Origin: Urbifossiella sp046350095
Lineage (GTDB): Bacteria; Planctomycetota; Planctomycetia; Gemmatales; Gemmataceae
Assembly (NCBI GenBank): GCA_046350095.1
Contig: JAXMBA010000006.1
Location: 310,001-374,000 of the forward strand
Length of the DNA stretch: 64,000 nt
Direction of reading: 5' to 3'
A program made the position numbers and the translations under genes. Positions 39,709-48,704 of this stretch are shown piece after piece. The notes under the pieces were generated by a model. It ran no database searches. It was given only the letters and a program-made list of their open reading frames with translations, and was not told the origin of the DNA. Position 1 is the first letter of the stretch. Each line of letters starts with the position of its first letter.

Positions 39709-40644
39709 TTACTCCAACCCGAACGACTTCCGCACCAGCCCCGGCTCGCTCCGGCCGAAGCGGTGGCAGCGGCCCGTCTTCAGGTTGCGGAACTCGACCT
39801 CCGCCGGGGCGAACAGCAGCGGGTCGATCTTGTAGAAGTCGCCGTAGCGGGCGAACAGTTCCGCGAACGGCGCCCCGTGGTCCGGCGACGCCGACGACGG
39901 CACCTTCGGCCCCAGCGCCGCCAGTTGCTCGTCGTCGGCCCGTACCCACAAGGTGACACTTCCGCCGTAAAGGATGGCGTCGTTCGTGCGGCCGATGGCG
40001 GTGATCTCGTCCGGCGACACCGGCGGCAGCGGCGCCGTGCCGTACCCGCTCACCACCTGCGCCACGTCGAACTTCAACTCGTGCAGCTTGTGCAGCGCCG
40101 TCTCCACCGACCGCGCCACCACTTGCACCGTGCCCGCGAGGCTCGACGCCGGCGCCACCAGCAGCGTCAGCGACTCGGCGCACTCGGGCAGCTTCGACAC
40201 GAGGTGCGCCACGACCTCCTCGGTCGGGTGCTTCCGCGTCTCCAGCACGCCGACGGCGACGCGGGCCTCTTCCTTACCGGGGATGTGCTGGAACAGTTCC
40301 TCGCGGGCCGCGAGCGCCCGCATCGGCCCGGAGCCCATCGCGAAGAACTTGCCGACCGACACCTGCCAGCCGGCGTACTGCGACGCGAGGCACGCCCGCA
40401 CCGGGTCGTCGGTGGTCACCTGCACCGCCGGGCCGCCGACCACGGTGCCGGGCACGTAAGCGACTTCGCCCAGGTCGGCGAGGCAGACGCGGGCCATCGC
40501 CAATCCCGCGGCGAGGCTGCCGGTGACGGCCCCGCCGCAGTCGATGACGCGGGCGCCGCCGACCTTGCTCACGGCGACGCGGTGGCGGTCGGCGGTCCGT
40601 TCCAGTTCGTCGGCGATGGCGTGGGCGCGGTCGTTGAGCGTCAT
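39709..40644 (-). CDS. mch: Methenyltetrahydromethanopterin cyclohydrolase
   Basis: A 311-residue Mch. Recognisable blocks are GGAVTGSLAAGLAMARVCLADLG, VQVTTDDPVRACLASQYAGWQVS, KFFAMGSGPMRALA, EEARVAVGVLETRKHPTEEV and NDAILYGGSVTLWVRADDE, the trademark regions of the enzyme. It hydrolyses methenyl-H4MPT to formyl-H4MPT in cytoplasmic C1 oxidation or detoxification of formaldehyde. Planctomycetes are one of the few bacterial groups known to hold this pathway. It sits between two ATP-grasp genes; the ATP-grasp stop and mch start overlap (ATGA). The length matches archaeal and methylotroph enzymes (about 315-325). Confidence 0.93.
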   Translation of the reverse strand: MTLNDRAHAIADELERTADRHRVAVSKVGGARVIDCGGAVTGSLAAGLAMARVCLADLGEVAYVPGTVVGGPAVQVTTDDPVRACLASQYAGWQVSVGKFFAMGSGPMRALAAREELFQHIPGKEEARVAVGVLETRKHPTEEVVAHLVSKLPECAESLTLLVAPASSLAGTVQVVARSVETALHKLHELKFDVAQVVSGYGTAPLPPVSPDEITAIGRTNDAILYGGSVTLWVRADDEQLAALGPKVPSSASPDHGAPFAELFARYGDFYKIDPLLFAPAEVEFRNLKTGRCHRFGRSEPGLVRKSFGLE

Positions 40645-41804
40645 GGGGGTTCGTTCTCGTCGAACAGTCGGTCGAGTTCAGTTGCCCGTGATTGTAACCG
40701 GGCGCGGACTTCGGCGGCGGACGATCCGGCCTCAAACATCGTCAGGACTGGCCAGTCGCCTTCAACTTTGCTGCATGCGGCAGGTAGGTCGGCGAATGCT
40801 GGGATGTTCCAGGGGTCGAACGGCCGGTCCCAATCATTCCACGGGCCTTCCGCGGGGAAGGTGAAGTCCCACGCGGCGTAGTAGATCGCCTTGCCGACGA
40901 CGCGGTGCCGCGGGTTGTGGCGGATCGGCCGGTCGCCAGATGTGGCGCCGCAGGCCGCAGCGTGGTCGAATATCGCGGCGCGGCCGGTCGCTTGTTCGAT
41001 CACCTCGACGGAGCCGGTGTAGCGCGGGTTCAACTCCACCGGCCACGCTGCGCCGGCGGCATCGAGAATGAAGTCGACGCCGAACAACCCCACGAGCCCG
41101 CCTGCCCACGCCAGCGCGGCGGCGAAGCGCGTCAAGGCGTCGGTGGCCGCCGCCGGCAGTTCGACCAGGCCGACGTTGCCGCCGTACCGGAATTGCCCCG
41201 CGTGCAGCCAGCTGACACGGTTAAGTTGTTCCGTCACTCCCAAGCATTGGAGTTCACCGCCGATGGCGACAAACACTGCCGACATTGGAACGCCGACCAC
41301 ATGCTCCTGGAGGTAGTGCCCGTCGGGGTCGGAGACCGGGTGGGCCGGGTGGAATTGGCGGATTCCGTAGCCCCCGGCGCCGCGGATCGGCTTCACGAGC
41401 CAGACGCCCCCGGCGGGAACGGCATCGCCCGGACGTACACGCGGCACCCGCACCGCGTCCCCCTCCGCGTGCCACACCTCACCCATGAACAGCGGGTCGC
41501 GGACGCGCTCCAGCACCGCCGGCGGGTTCCCCCACAGCGGCCGCCGCTCGGCCAGCTCGGCGACGACTTCGGGGTGGTTCTCCAGGCCGCCGGTGTAGAG
41601 CACGGGGCCGGGGGGGAACTGGTCCGCGAGCGCGGGGATGCCGCGCGGGTAGTCGGCGAGCGGGCAGCGGGCGGACGGACAGAACAGGTCGCGGTCGGCG
41701 AACAGGTCCACGGCCCACGCGCCGAAGCCGGCGCGGGCGAGCGAGTGGACGGCGGCGCGGGCCGACGCCCCGACCACGCCGACGATCGGTTTTGGGTCGC
41801 TCAT
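40641..41804 (-). CDS. ATP-grasp protein of the H4MPT cluster
   Basis: A 387-residue ATP-grasp protein. The start (IVGVVGASARAAVHSLARAG) is followed by VWLVKPIRGAGGYGIRQF (ATP lid), YLQEHVVGVPMSAVFVAIGG and FGVDFILDAAGAAWPVELNPRYTGSVEVIE (Mg-binding Glu and Asn). The same type of ATP-grasp protein is regularly found in bacterial H4MPT clusters beside mch (orf17-like), where its ligase role is inferred and not proven. It is first in the operon. ATG 41804 is selected; an in-frame upstream extension would be translated from the terminator at 41813. Confidence 0.87.
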   Translation of the reverse strand: MSDPKPIVGVVGASARAAVHSLARAGFGAWAVDLFADRDLFCPSARCPLADYPRGIPALADQFPPGPVLYTGGLENHPEVVAELAERRPLWGNPPAVLERVRDPLFMGEVWHAEGDAVRVPRVRPGDAVPAGGVWLVKPIRGAGGYGIRQFHPAHPVSDPDGHYLQEHVVGVPMSAVFVAIGGELQCLGVTEQLNRVSWLHAGQFRYGGNVGLVELPAAATDALTRFAAALAWAGGLVGLFGVDFILDAAGAAWPVELNPRYTGSVEVIEQATGRAAIFDHAAACGATSGDRPIRHNPRHRVVGKAIYYAAWDFTFPAEGPWNDWDRPFDPWNIPAFADLPAACSKVEGDWPVLTMFEAGSSAAEVRARLQSRATELDRLFDENEPP

Positions 41805-41812
41805 GACGAAGA

Positions 41813-41840
41813 AAGCCCACCCGTCGCAACGGGTGGGCTT
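41813..41840 (-). terminator. Intrinsic terminator between two minus-strand genes
   Basis: A perfect 12-bp stem, 41813-41824 with 41829-41840, loop CGCA, lying 25 nt after the stop of the MFS-spermidine-synthase gene and 9 nt before the start of the ATP-grasp gene. It separates the two transcription units. Same AAGCCCACC..GGTGGGCTT type as 29031 and 55918. Confidence 0.8.
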
Positions 41841-41865
41841 CGTGGGTGTCACACTCCGCGGGCCG

Positions 41866-44800
41866 CTACTCTTTGATGGGCGTGGGGAGGCCGAACATGC
41901 CCCGCAGCTTCTGTACCTGCGGAATCATGATGACGCGCATCACGTCTGTGTAGTCGTCGGTCCACAGCGGCACGTCCTTCAGCACTTTCAGCTCGTGGAA
42001 CATCTGGCCGTAGATGTACCCGGTCAGCGCCCCGAGCGTCGCGTCCGGGCCGGTCTTGCCCGCGTCGCGCATGCGCATCGCCATCTGGTACAGCTGGGCC
42101 GCCTGGGGGCCTTCGCGGATGTTCATCTGCGTCAGCGTGATCTTGTCCGGCTCGGGTCCGCCCCACTCGGTCTTGATGGCCTCCAGCGCGTTCTTGTCCG
42201 GGCCGTACTTGTTGAGCAGGAACACCAGCGGCTCGTTGCGGGTGCCGAACGCCTTCGCCTGCTCCACGGCCGACTTGCCGAGGACGCCCAGGTCGGCCTC
42301 CGACCGCGCCAGCACGCACCAGCTCGACGCCGTCTTGCCCGGCCGGTTCTCGCTGTCGTCGTTCCACACCCGGGCCTTCAGCCCCAGCGCGTCGGCGATC
42401 CCCGCGACCACCGGCTCCAGCCGGACGTACTTGTTGGAGATGTGCAGGGCGAGGAGGCCGTGGTCGGTCACCTTCGTCATGTACATCTCGACCGCCTCCT
42501 TGGTGAGGAGGTGGACCGGGATGGCGTCCGAGCTGAAGGCGTCCACGAGCAGCAGCGAGTACTTGCGATCGTTGTAGTCGCGGAGCTTCAGCCGGGCGTC
42601 GCCCATGCGGAAGTCGATGATGCCGCCGCGGTCGCGGGCGCCCTGCACGTAGGTGATCGGCCCGGCCAGCGGCTCGGGCGGGGTGATGCCCTTGGACTTG
42701 GCGTCCTCGATCTCCTTCTCGTTCATCGTCATCCACGGCTTCTCGACGATCTTCCGGACGGCCGGGTCGATCTCGTAGAAGTCGAGTTCCTGGCCGCGGA
42801 GGGCGTAGCACGACGCCGACCCGGTGCCGAGGCCGACCATCGCCATCTTGTCGGACGCCGGGTTGCGGCCCTCCTCGATGGCCCGCATGCGCGTCTGCCA
42901 GACCATCGCCCCGACGGGGCCGGTGCGGTGGTAGTACGTCAGCGGCTCCTGCCGCGGGTCCCACCGGTTGAGGGCGCCTTCCACGGCCAGCACGTCCCAC
43001 GGGGTGAACACGCCGAACACGATCGGGGCGTCGGCCCGGACGATGTAGTACTCGTTGATCTGCGTGCCGTGCAGCGTGGTGCCGTGGACGAGTCGGGTGA
43101 AGTACCCGCGGCTCTCGACTTTCAGGATGCCGAAGAAGCTGCGGTCGGTGTAGACGATGGCCTCGTTCTGGGCCTCGCGGATGTGGTGGACGCCGAGGAT
43201 GGCGGCCACCGACAGGGCGAACCGGACCGGGCGGTCCACGAAGAAGAAGCACGCCATCACCGGCGGGCCGAACGCCAGGATGGCGGCGGCCTTCGGCTCG
43301 TCCACGTCCATCCACTTCAGCCACGACGCGATCCGCTGCGACATCCAGTAGAACCAGCTCCCCTCCTCGCCGCGGGTGTCGTGGCAGTACGACGTGAACC
43401 AGATCAGGCAGGCCATCGTGATCGGCACGGCCACGTCCAGCGCGGTGCGGAAGTCGGTCTTCTTGGCGGCCTCGGAGAACTGCGCCATCGGCAACTCTTC
43501 CGGGTTCTCCGACGCCTGGTACTGCGCCACCTGCAGCCGCCGCCAGAAGAACATGATCAGCCACGCCGGGACCAGCGCCACCAGGTACCAGTAGGTCACA
43601 AGCTTGCCGGTCTCCAGCATCATCTTGAACAGGACGTAGCTCAGCAGGAGGCAGAGGCCGTACACGACCGCCGCGACGGCCGCGGTGCCGAACCACTCGG
43701 CCACGTCGCTGGCGGTGGCGTTCTGGATGCGCGGGAACAGTTTGGCGGTCGCCGCCCGGCCGACCTTCGTGAACACCGGCACCATGCCGCAGGCCACGGC
43801 GATGGTAATGGGGTACTCGTGGGCGTAGGTGAACACCAGCGGGGCGATGATGCCGTTGAACATGCCGCCCAACATGCCGCCGACGGACATCCACACGAAG
43901 TACTGCGTCAGGTGCGTCACGTCCTTCGGCCGGTCGCGGGCCAGCTCGTAGTGGCACATCAGGGCGGCGAAGAAGAACGCCGCGATGTGGATGGACAGCG
44001 TCAGGGCCACCCGGTTGCCGGTGATGCCCGACACCAGCACGAACACCAGCACCAGCAGGATGATCGGGGCGAGGTTGCCGAGCACCACCCGGAACCACGG
44101 CGGGACCAGCGTGCTGAACGCGATGATGAACGTCACCAGGTACAGGGCCAGCGGGATCACCCACATCAGCGGGATGCTGGCGATGTCGGTGGACATGTAG
44201 AACGTGACGGCGAGCATGAAGCTGCTCGGCACGAACGCCAGCAGCACCCACTTGGCGACCCGCAGCGGGCTCGGCGGCGGCTCGGCGTTCACGTCCAGGG
44301 CGCCCGGCTTGTTCGACTTCACGGCCCCGTTGCCGTTCTTGCCGCCCGGGGGCACGCCGATCGGGTTGGCGGCCGCCCGCCCGCACGCGACGATGAGCAC
44401 GGCCAGGATGGCGAACCCGACGGCGAACAGCCACGCCTGCCCGTTGATCGTCATGTACGGTTCGATGAACAGCGGGTAGCCGAGGAGCGACACCAGGCTG
44501 CCGACGTTCGACGCGGCGTACAGGAAGTACGGGTCGCGGCTCGACGGGTGGCCGGTGAACGTGAACCACTTCTGGAGCAGCGGGGCGCTCGTGCTGGCCA
44601 CGAAGAACGGCACGCCGATGGCCACCGCGAGCAGGGCGAGCACCGCGAAGAAGGGGTTCGCGCCGTCCGTCGGGGCGAGGCCTTCGGCGATGGCGATGGG
44701 CGTGTGGCGGGTGCCGAACGCGACCGACAGGACGAACGCGGCGATCGCGCACAGCAGCACGAGCGAGTGGAGCCAGCCCTGCTTCGCCGGCTCCTGCCGG

Positions 44801-44982
44801 GTACTCATCCAGTGGGCGTACAGGTACCCCAGCAGCAGCAGCACCTGGAAGAACACCATACAGGCGTTCCACACCGCCGGGCTGCCGCCGAGGAGCGGGA
44901 GGATCATCTTCCCGACCATCGGCTGCACCATGAAGAGCAGCGAGGCGCTGATGAACAGCGTGACGGCGAACAACAGTGGCAC
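41866..44982 (-). CDS. Fused MFS-type membrane domain and spermidine-synthase-like domain
   Basis: A 1038-residue fusion. The N-terminal half has about 12-14 hydrophobic spans in two blocks (residues 1-200 and 245-560), the first starting LLFAVTLFISASLLFMVQPM and including GGSPAVWNACMVFFQVLLLLGY. Residues about 600-1000 form a spermidine/spermine-synthase-like methyltransferase fold with VGLGTGS at 716-722 and YSLLLVDAFSSDAIPVHLLTKE (acidic loop). Such fused proteins are frequent in planctomycetes and Deltaproteobacteria. The usual catalytic Asp pair of true spermidine synthases is not clear, so aminopropyl transfer is uncertain. Membrane export of a polyamine-like product is speculative. Upstream intergenic region has a GC hairpin. 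Confidence 0.9.
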   Translation of the reverse strand: MPLLFAVTLFISASLLFMVQPMVGKMILPLLGGSPAVWNACMVFFQVLLLLGYLYAHWMSTRQEPAKQGWLHSLVLLCAIAAFVLSVAFGTRHTPIAIAEGLAPTDGANPFFAVLALLAVAIGVPFFVASTSAPLLQKWFTFTGHPSSRDPYFLYAASNVGSLVSLLGYPLFIEPYMTINGQAWLFAVGFAILAVLIVACGRAAANPIGVPPGGKNGNGAVKSNKPGALDVNAEPPPSPLRVAKWVLLAFVPSSFMLAVTFYMSTDIASIPLMWVIPLALYLVTFIIAFSTLVPPWFRVVLGNLAPIILLVLVFVLVSGITGNRVALTLSIHIAAFFFAALMCHYELARDRPKDVTHLTQYFVWMSVGGMLGGMFNGIIAPLVFTYAHEYPITIAVACGMVPVFTKVGRAATAKLFPRIQNATASDVAEWFGTAAVAAVVYGLCLLLSYVLFKMMLETGKLVTYWYLVALVPAWLIMFFWRRLQVAQYQASENPEELPMAQFSEAAKKTDFRTALDVAVPITMACLIWFTSYCHDTRGEEGSWFYWMSQRIASWLKWMDVDEPKAAAILAFGPPVMACFFFVDRPVRFALSVAAILGVHHIREAQNEAIVYTDRSFFGILKVESRGYFTRLVHGTTLHGTQINEYYIVRADAPIVFGVFTPWDVLAVEGALNRWDPRQEPLTYYHRTGPVGAMVWQTRMRAIEEGRNPASDKMAMVGLGTGSASCYALRGQELDFYEIDPAVRKIVEKPWMTMNEKEIEDAKSKGITPPEPLAGPITYVQGARDRGGIIDFRMGDARLKLRDYNDRKYSLLLVDAFSSDAIPVHLLTKEAVEMYMTKVTDHGLLALHISNKYVRLEPVVAGIADALGLKARVWNDDSENRPGKTASSWCVLARSEADLGVLGKSAVEQAKAFGTRNEPLVFLLNKYGPDKNALEAIKTEWGGPEPDKITLTQMNIREGPQAAQLYQMAMRMRDAGKTGPDATLGALTGYIYGQMFHELKVLKDVPLWTDDYTDVMRVIMIPQVQKLRGMFGLPTPIKE

Positions 44983-45117
44983 GGGGCGGCTCCGGGTGCG
45001 GATCGCAGGGTGCGCGACAGCGGCTATCGGGTGGGTTGTATCGACCCCGCGGGCGGTCGGGTAGTTCCGGGGCGGGGGCGGGCCGGAAAAGCGGCCGATG
45101 TGTTACAAGCGGTTACG

Positions 45118-45169
45118 GAGCCGGCCCCGTGAGGGTCGGAGCCACGCCGACCCCTCACGGGGCCGGCTC
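45118..45169. terminator. 18-bp perfect hairpin, bidirectional terminator
   Basis: Arms 45118-45135 and 45152-45169 are exact reverse complements (GAGCCGGCCCCGTGAGGG), with inner TCGG/CCGA pairing. It lies 15 nt downstream of the NYN gene stop (minus strand) and upstream of the MFS-fusion gene, so it probably ends the NYN transcript. Confidence 0.75.
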
Positions 45170-45184
45170 GGATTCGTATTCCTG

Positions 45185-46555
45185 TCAGTCGTCGATGCCG
45201 GCCGAGAAGTCGTCGTCGTCCGCGGGCGGCTTCGGTTTCGCGGCCGGCTTCGGCGGCGGCGGAGCCTCGGCGGCGGGCTCGGCCGGCTTCCGCCGTGACC
45301 CGCCGCGTCGGGCCGCCGGCTTCGCGGCCGGCTCGGCTGCCGGTGAGGCGTCCGGTTTCGCGGCCGCCGGCTTCGCCGCCGTTCGCCCTCCCGTGCGTGC
45401 CGGCTGACGCCCCGCGGGCTTTTCGGCCAGCGGCGCGGTCGGCTTGGGCGCGGCGGCGGCCTTCCCCGGGGCGTAGCTCGGAATCTCGTCCACGTCGTCG
45501 AGCGGGTCGAACTCGTCCAGCAACCCGCGCCCGAGCGGCCGCTCATCGACGGGCTTGGCCGGTGGCGGTGCGGCCGCGGGCGCCCGCGCGGGCTGCCGCG
45601 CGCCGGGGCGGCCGGCGGCCGCCCCGGCGGTGGGGCCGGCACCTGCACCGGCGCGCCGGCGGGCGGGCTCGCGGCCGGAGTCGCGCGCCGGGCCGACCGG
45701 CCCCGCCTGCCGCCGCGGCTCCGCCGGCGGGCGTGGGCCGGGGTTCGCCGGCGGCGCGGGCCGCCCACCCGGGGCGGGGCCGCCCTGCATTTCCAGGCCG
45801 AACCGCGCCACGATGTACATGCCGCTCGACTTGTGTTTATCCAGCTCGACCAGCCCGCTCTTCTCCGCGTCCTCCAGCAACTCGCTGAACGCCCGGTAGC
45901 CGTAGTAGCCCTCGTTGAACGACGGCTTCTTCCGCTTCATCGTCTCCTTGACCATCGACGAGTAGATCACGTCCTTGTTCTCCCGCCGCAGGGCCAGCAG
46001 CGAGTCCAGCAGCAGGGCGAAGCCCTTCCGCTTCTTCTCCGGGATCGACTCGTTCACGCCCGTGGGGATGATCGGGGCGCGGTCGAGGTCCTCGTAGTAG
46101 ATGAACTCGTCGCAGTTGTCGCGGAGCAGGTCGGAGGTGGCGTCCACCAGCCCGAGGCCGATGACGTGCTTGCCCAACTCCTTCAGCTTCGACACCAGCG
46201 GCGAGAAGTCGCTGTCGCCGGACACGATGCAGAACGTGTCGATGTGGTCCTTCGAGTACGCCAGGTCGATGGCGTCCACGACGAGGCGGATGTCGGCGGA
46301 GTTCTTGCCCGAGACGCCGCGGCGCGGGATCTCGACCAACTCGATGGCGGCCTCGTGGAGCGCCCCGGTGTACGAGCCGAACCGCGACCAGTCGGCGTAC
46401 GCCTTCTTGGCGACGATCTTCCCCTTCTCGACGAGGCGCTCGAGCACCTTGCCGATCTCGAACCGGTCGCGCCGGCCGTTGAAGCCGAGGCCCATGTTCT
46501 CGAAGTCGATGAAGACGGCGAGTGATCGCTCGCCGTCCGCGCGGTGCGATTTCAT
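45185..46555 (-). CDS. NYN-domain/OST-HTH RNase-like protein
   Basis: A 456-residue protein. Residues 10-165 are a NYN (LabA/DUF88) PIN-like nuclease domain with acidic residues Asp17 (FIDFEN), Asp87 (SADIRL), Asp93, and Asp113/Asp115 (SGDSDFS). Residues about 185-260 form an OST-HTH/LOTUS domain (LLDSLLALRRENKDVIYSSM, GYYGYRAFSELLEDAEKSG). The last 190 residues are a Pro/Ala/Lys/Arg-rich disordered tail with three AAKP-type repeats, ending DDDDFSAGIDD. NYN-LOTUS pairs are proposed RNA-processing nucleases. It is transcribed divergently from the SDR at 46781. ATG 46555 is chosen over an upstream in-frame ATG because it abuts the domain. Confidence 0.88.
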   Translation of the reverse strand: MKSHRADGERSLAVFIDFENMGLGFNGRRDRFEIGKVLERLVEKGKIVAKKAYADWSRFGSYTGALHEAAIELVEIPRRGVSGKNSADIRLVVDAIDLAYSKDHIDTFCIVSGDSDFSPLVSKLKELGKHVIGLGLVDATSDLLRDNCDEFIYYEDLDRAPIIPTGVNESIPEKKRKGFALLLDSLLALRRENKDVIYSSMVKETMKRKKPSFNEGYYGYRAFSELLEDAEKSGLVELDKHKSSGMYIVARFGLEMQGGPAPGGRPAPPANPGPRPPAEPRRQAGPVGPARDSGREPARRRAGAGAGPTAGAAAGRPGARQPARAPAAAPPPAKPVDERPLGRGLLDEFDPLDDVDEIPSYAPGKAAAAPKPTAPLAEKPAGRQPARTGGRTAAKPAAAKPDASPAAEPAAKPAARRGGSRRKPAEPAAEAPPPPKPAAKPKPPADDDDFSAGIDD

Positions 46556-46780
46556 GCCGGTATTGTGCGAAATTCCGGCGGGGTTTTCCAAGCCGGCCCG
46601 GGGGAGTTGGCCGGTCGGGGAAGGGCGGGGGGCGGAATAACCGGGGCGACTGGCGCGGCGAGCTCACCCGGAATTCCTGGGCCCGCGTGCGACCCGAGCG
46701 CGGCGCAACCCACGGCCAACCGCGGCGGCACGGCATACCTTGTTCCCATCACGAAACCACTCTCCGCGAAGGGCAGACCG

Positions 46781-47536
46781 ATGGCAGACCATTTCCGGCT
46801 CGACGGCAAGGTGGCGGTGGTGACCGGCGGCGGGCAGGGCATCGGCGAGGCGATCTGCCGCCGGCTTGCGGCCGCCGGGGCCAAGGTCGGCGTGTTCGAC
46901 ATGAACGCCGACGCCGCCAAGCGGGTGGCGGCGGCCGTCGGCGGCGTGCCGATGGTCGGCGACCTGACGAAGGAAGCCGACCTGGAGCGCGTGTTCGGCG
47001 AGGTGGTGGCCGCGGCCGGCCCCGTGGACGTGCTCGTGAACAACGCCGGCGTCGCCAGCCGCAAGGGCCGCGACGTGCCGATCTGGGAGAGCGTCCGCGA
47101 GGACTGGGAGTTCGTGATGGGGATCAACGTCACCGGCCTGGTGCTGTGCTGCAAGGCGGTGCTGCCCGGGATGATCGCCAAGGGCTACGGCCGCATCGTG
47201 AACATCGCCAGCATCGCCGGCAAGGAAGGCAACCCGAAGATGGCCCCCTATTCCGCGAGCAAGGCGGCGGTGATCGCGCTCACGAAGTCGCTCTCGAAGG
47301 AGCTGGTGGGGAAGGGCGACATCTGCGTGAACAGCGTGTCGCCGGCGGTGATCCAGACGCCGATCCTCGACCAGCTCGACCAGAGCCAGGTGAACATGAT
47401 GCTGAGCAAGATTCCGCTCGGCCGCACCGGCAAGCCGGACGAGGTGGCGGCGCTCGTGCATTTCCTCAGCAGCGCGGAGTGCAGCTTCACGACGGGCTTC
47501 TGCTTCGACATCTCCGGCGGCCGGGCCACGTACTAA
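46781..47536 (+). CDS. Short-chain dehydrogenase/reductase (FabG-like)
   Basis: A 251-residue classical SDR. TGGGQGIG (15-22) binds NAD(P), NNAG is in VLVNNAGVAS, catalytic Ser is in IVNIASIAGKEG and Tyr/Lys in YSASKAAVIAL. GRTGKPDEVAALVHFLSSAECSFTTGFCFDISGG is the family C-terminus. Asp rather than Arg after strand 2 (VFDMNADAA) favours NAD over NADP. Substrate unknown; possibly a 3-oxoacyl or sugar/polyol reductase. It stands alone with a large hairpin downstream. Confidence 0.92.
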   Translation: MADHFRLDGKVAVVTGGGQGIGEAICRRLAAAGAKVGVFDMNADAAKRVAAAVGGVPMVGDLTKEADLERVFGEVVAAAGPVDVLVNNAGVASRKGRDVPIWESVREDWEFVMGINVTGLVLCCKAVLPGMIAKGYGRIVNIASIAGKEGNPKMAPYSASKAAVIALTKSLSKELVGKGDICVNSVSPAVIQTPILDQLDQSQVNMMLSKIPLGRTGKPDEVAALVHFLSSAECSFTTGFCFDISGGRATY

Positions 47537-47541
47537 AGAAG

Positions 47542-47622
47542 GCTCACGCGAAGGCGCAAAGCCGCGAAGAAGAACCGAAACCAACTCGGTTCTTCTTCGC
47601 GGCTTTGCGCCTTCGCGTGAGC
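47542..47622. terminator. 37-bp perfect hairpin of CGCAAAG-type heptads
   Basis: Arms 47542-47578 and 47586-47622 are exact reverse complements with the 7-nt loop AACCAAC. Arms contain GCGAAGGCGCAAAGCCGCG, a heptad-like repeat. It begins 5 nt after the SDR stop, so transcription stops there, though a 37-bp stem is far beyond a normal terminator. Confidence 0.85.
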
Positions 47623-47715
47623 TTGCCTTCCGATTTGACCCCGGCAGGAACCGTTCTACGGTTCCGGTGCCCGGGTTCGTCCCGGGCCTCACACACCCGC
47701 CCGGGACACCCCCGC

Positions 47716-48702
47716 ATGGCCACCGGCTACCGCCCGCTGTTCTACGTCGCCGTGGTCATCGCCACGTGTGCGCTCGGCGTCTGCTTCCTGTACTCCCGCA
47801 AGGCGACCGCCGCGGCCGAGGAGGCCGAGCGGCGGAACGAGGTCAACCCGTTCGCCATGTCGCTGCACAAGACGCGCGACCGCGAGTTCGCGTTCACGGT
47901 CGAGAACTACGGCTACGTCTACCGCGGCACCACCGGCGAACTCATCGACGACGCGGTGCTCACGTTCGGGGCGTGGGAGAAGTTCATCCTGTTCTTCATG
48001 GAAGACTACACGGCCGCGGCGAAGACGCAGGACACGGCGTTCATCGACGTGGGGGCGAACACCGGCCAGTACGCCCTGTTCATGGCCCCGCGGACGAAGG
48101 AGGTCCACGCGATCGAGCCGTTCCCGCCGGTGCTGAAGCGGCTCGACGCCAACCTGGCCCTGAACAAGTTCCCGAACGTGACCGTCCATCGCGTCGGGTT
48201 CGGCGAGGCGGCGGCGGAGATCCCGTTCTTCGCGTCCGACGAGACGAACGCCGGCGGCGGCACGTTCCGCCCCGACGACCCCGACAAGAAGCCGTTCGGG
48301 GCGCTGAAGATCGTCGCCGCCGACGAGTACTTCAAGACCCACCCGACGGCCCCGGTCGGCATCGTCAAGATGGACATCGAGGGGTACGAGGAGCCGGCGC
48401 TGAAGGGGCTCCGCGCCACGATGGAGCGCGACCGCCCGCTGGTGATCGTGGAGGTGACGACGGAGCACCACCCGGTGAAGGGCTCGATCCGCTCCTACGA
48501 CCAGCTGAAGGCGCTGTTCCCGGCGAACTACGAGTTCCTGTCGTTCCACGAGGCGCAGCAGCAGTTCGTGGACGGTCGGTACGACGTGCGGCCGTTCCCG
48601 GCGGACGAGGCGGCCCGGTTCTTCGCGTCCGAGAAGCAGCGGAACCTGATCGCCGTGCCGGCGGAGAAGCTGTCGGTGGTGCCGCGCTCGCGGGCGAAGT
48701 AG
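47716..48702 (+). CDS. FkbM-family methyltransferase with membrane anchor
   Basis: A 328-residue protein. Residues 8-26 (FYVAVVIATCALGVCFLYS) are one N-terminal membrane segment; the rest is a class I SAM methyltransferase of the FkbM family, with FIDVGANTGQYALFMAP (motif I), HAIEPFPPVLKRL (acidic Glu) and VGIVKMDIEGYEEPALKGL, the FkbM signature. FkbM enzymes methylate sugar or polyketide hydroxyls. The anchor suggests acting at the inner membrane on a glycan. It converges on the protease gene with 2 nt between them. Confidence 0.9.
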   Translation: MATGYRPLFYVAVVIATCALGVCFLYSRKATAAAEEAERRNEVNPFAMSLHKTRDREFAFTVENYGYVYRGTTGELIDDAVLTFGAWEKFILFFMEDYTAAAKTQDTAFIDVGANTGQYALFMAPRTKEVHAIEPFPPVLKRLDANLALNKFPNVTVHRVGFGEAAAEIPFFASDETNAGGGTFRPDDPDKKPFGALKIVAADEYFKTHPTAPVGIVKMDIEGYEEPALKGLRATMERDRPLVIVEVTTEHHPVKGSIRSYDQLKALFPANYEFLSFHEAQQQFVDGRYDVRPFPADEAARFFASEKQRNLIAVPAEKLSVVPRSRAK

Positions 48703-48704
48703 GC

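Noticed and set aside
41803..45132. A 1109-codon open frame on the plus strand
   Set aside because: It is antisense to the complete MFS-spermidine-synthase gene; His/Arg/Val-rich composition is typical of antisense frames in high-GC DNA.
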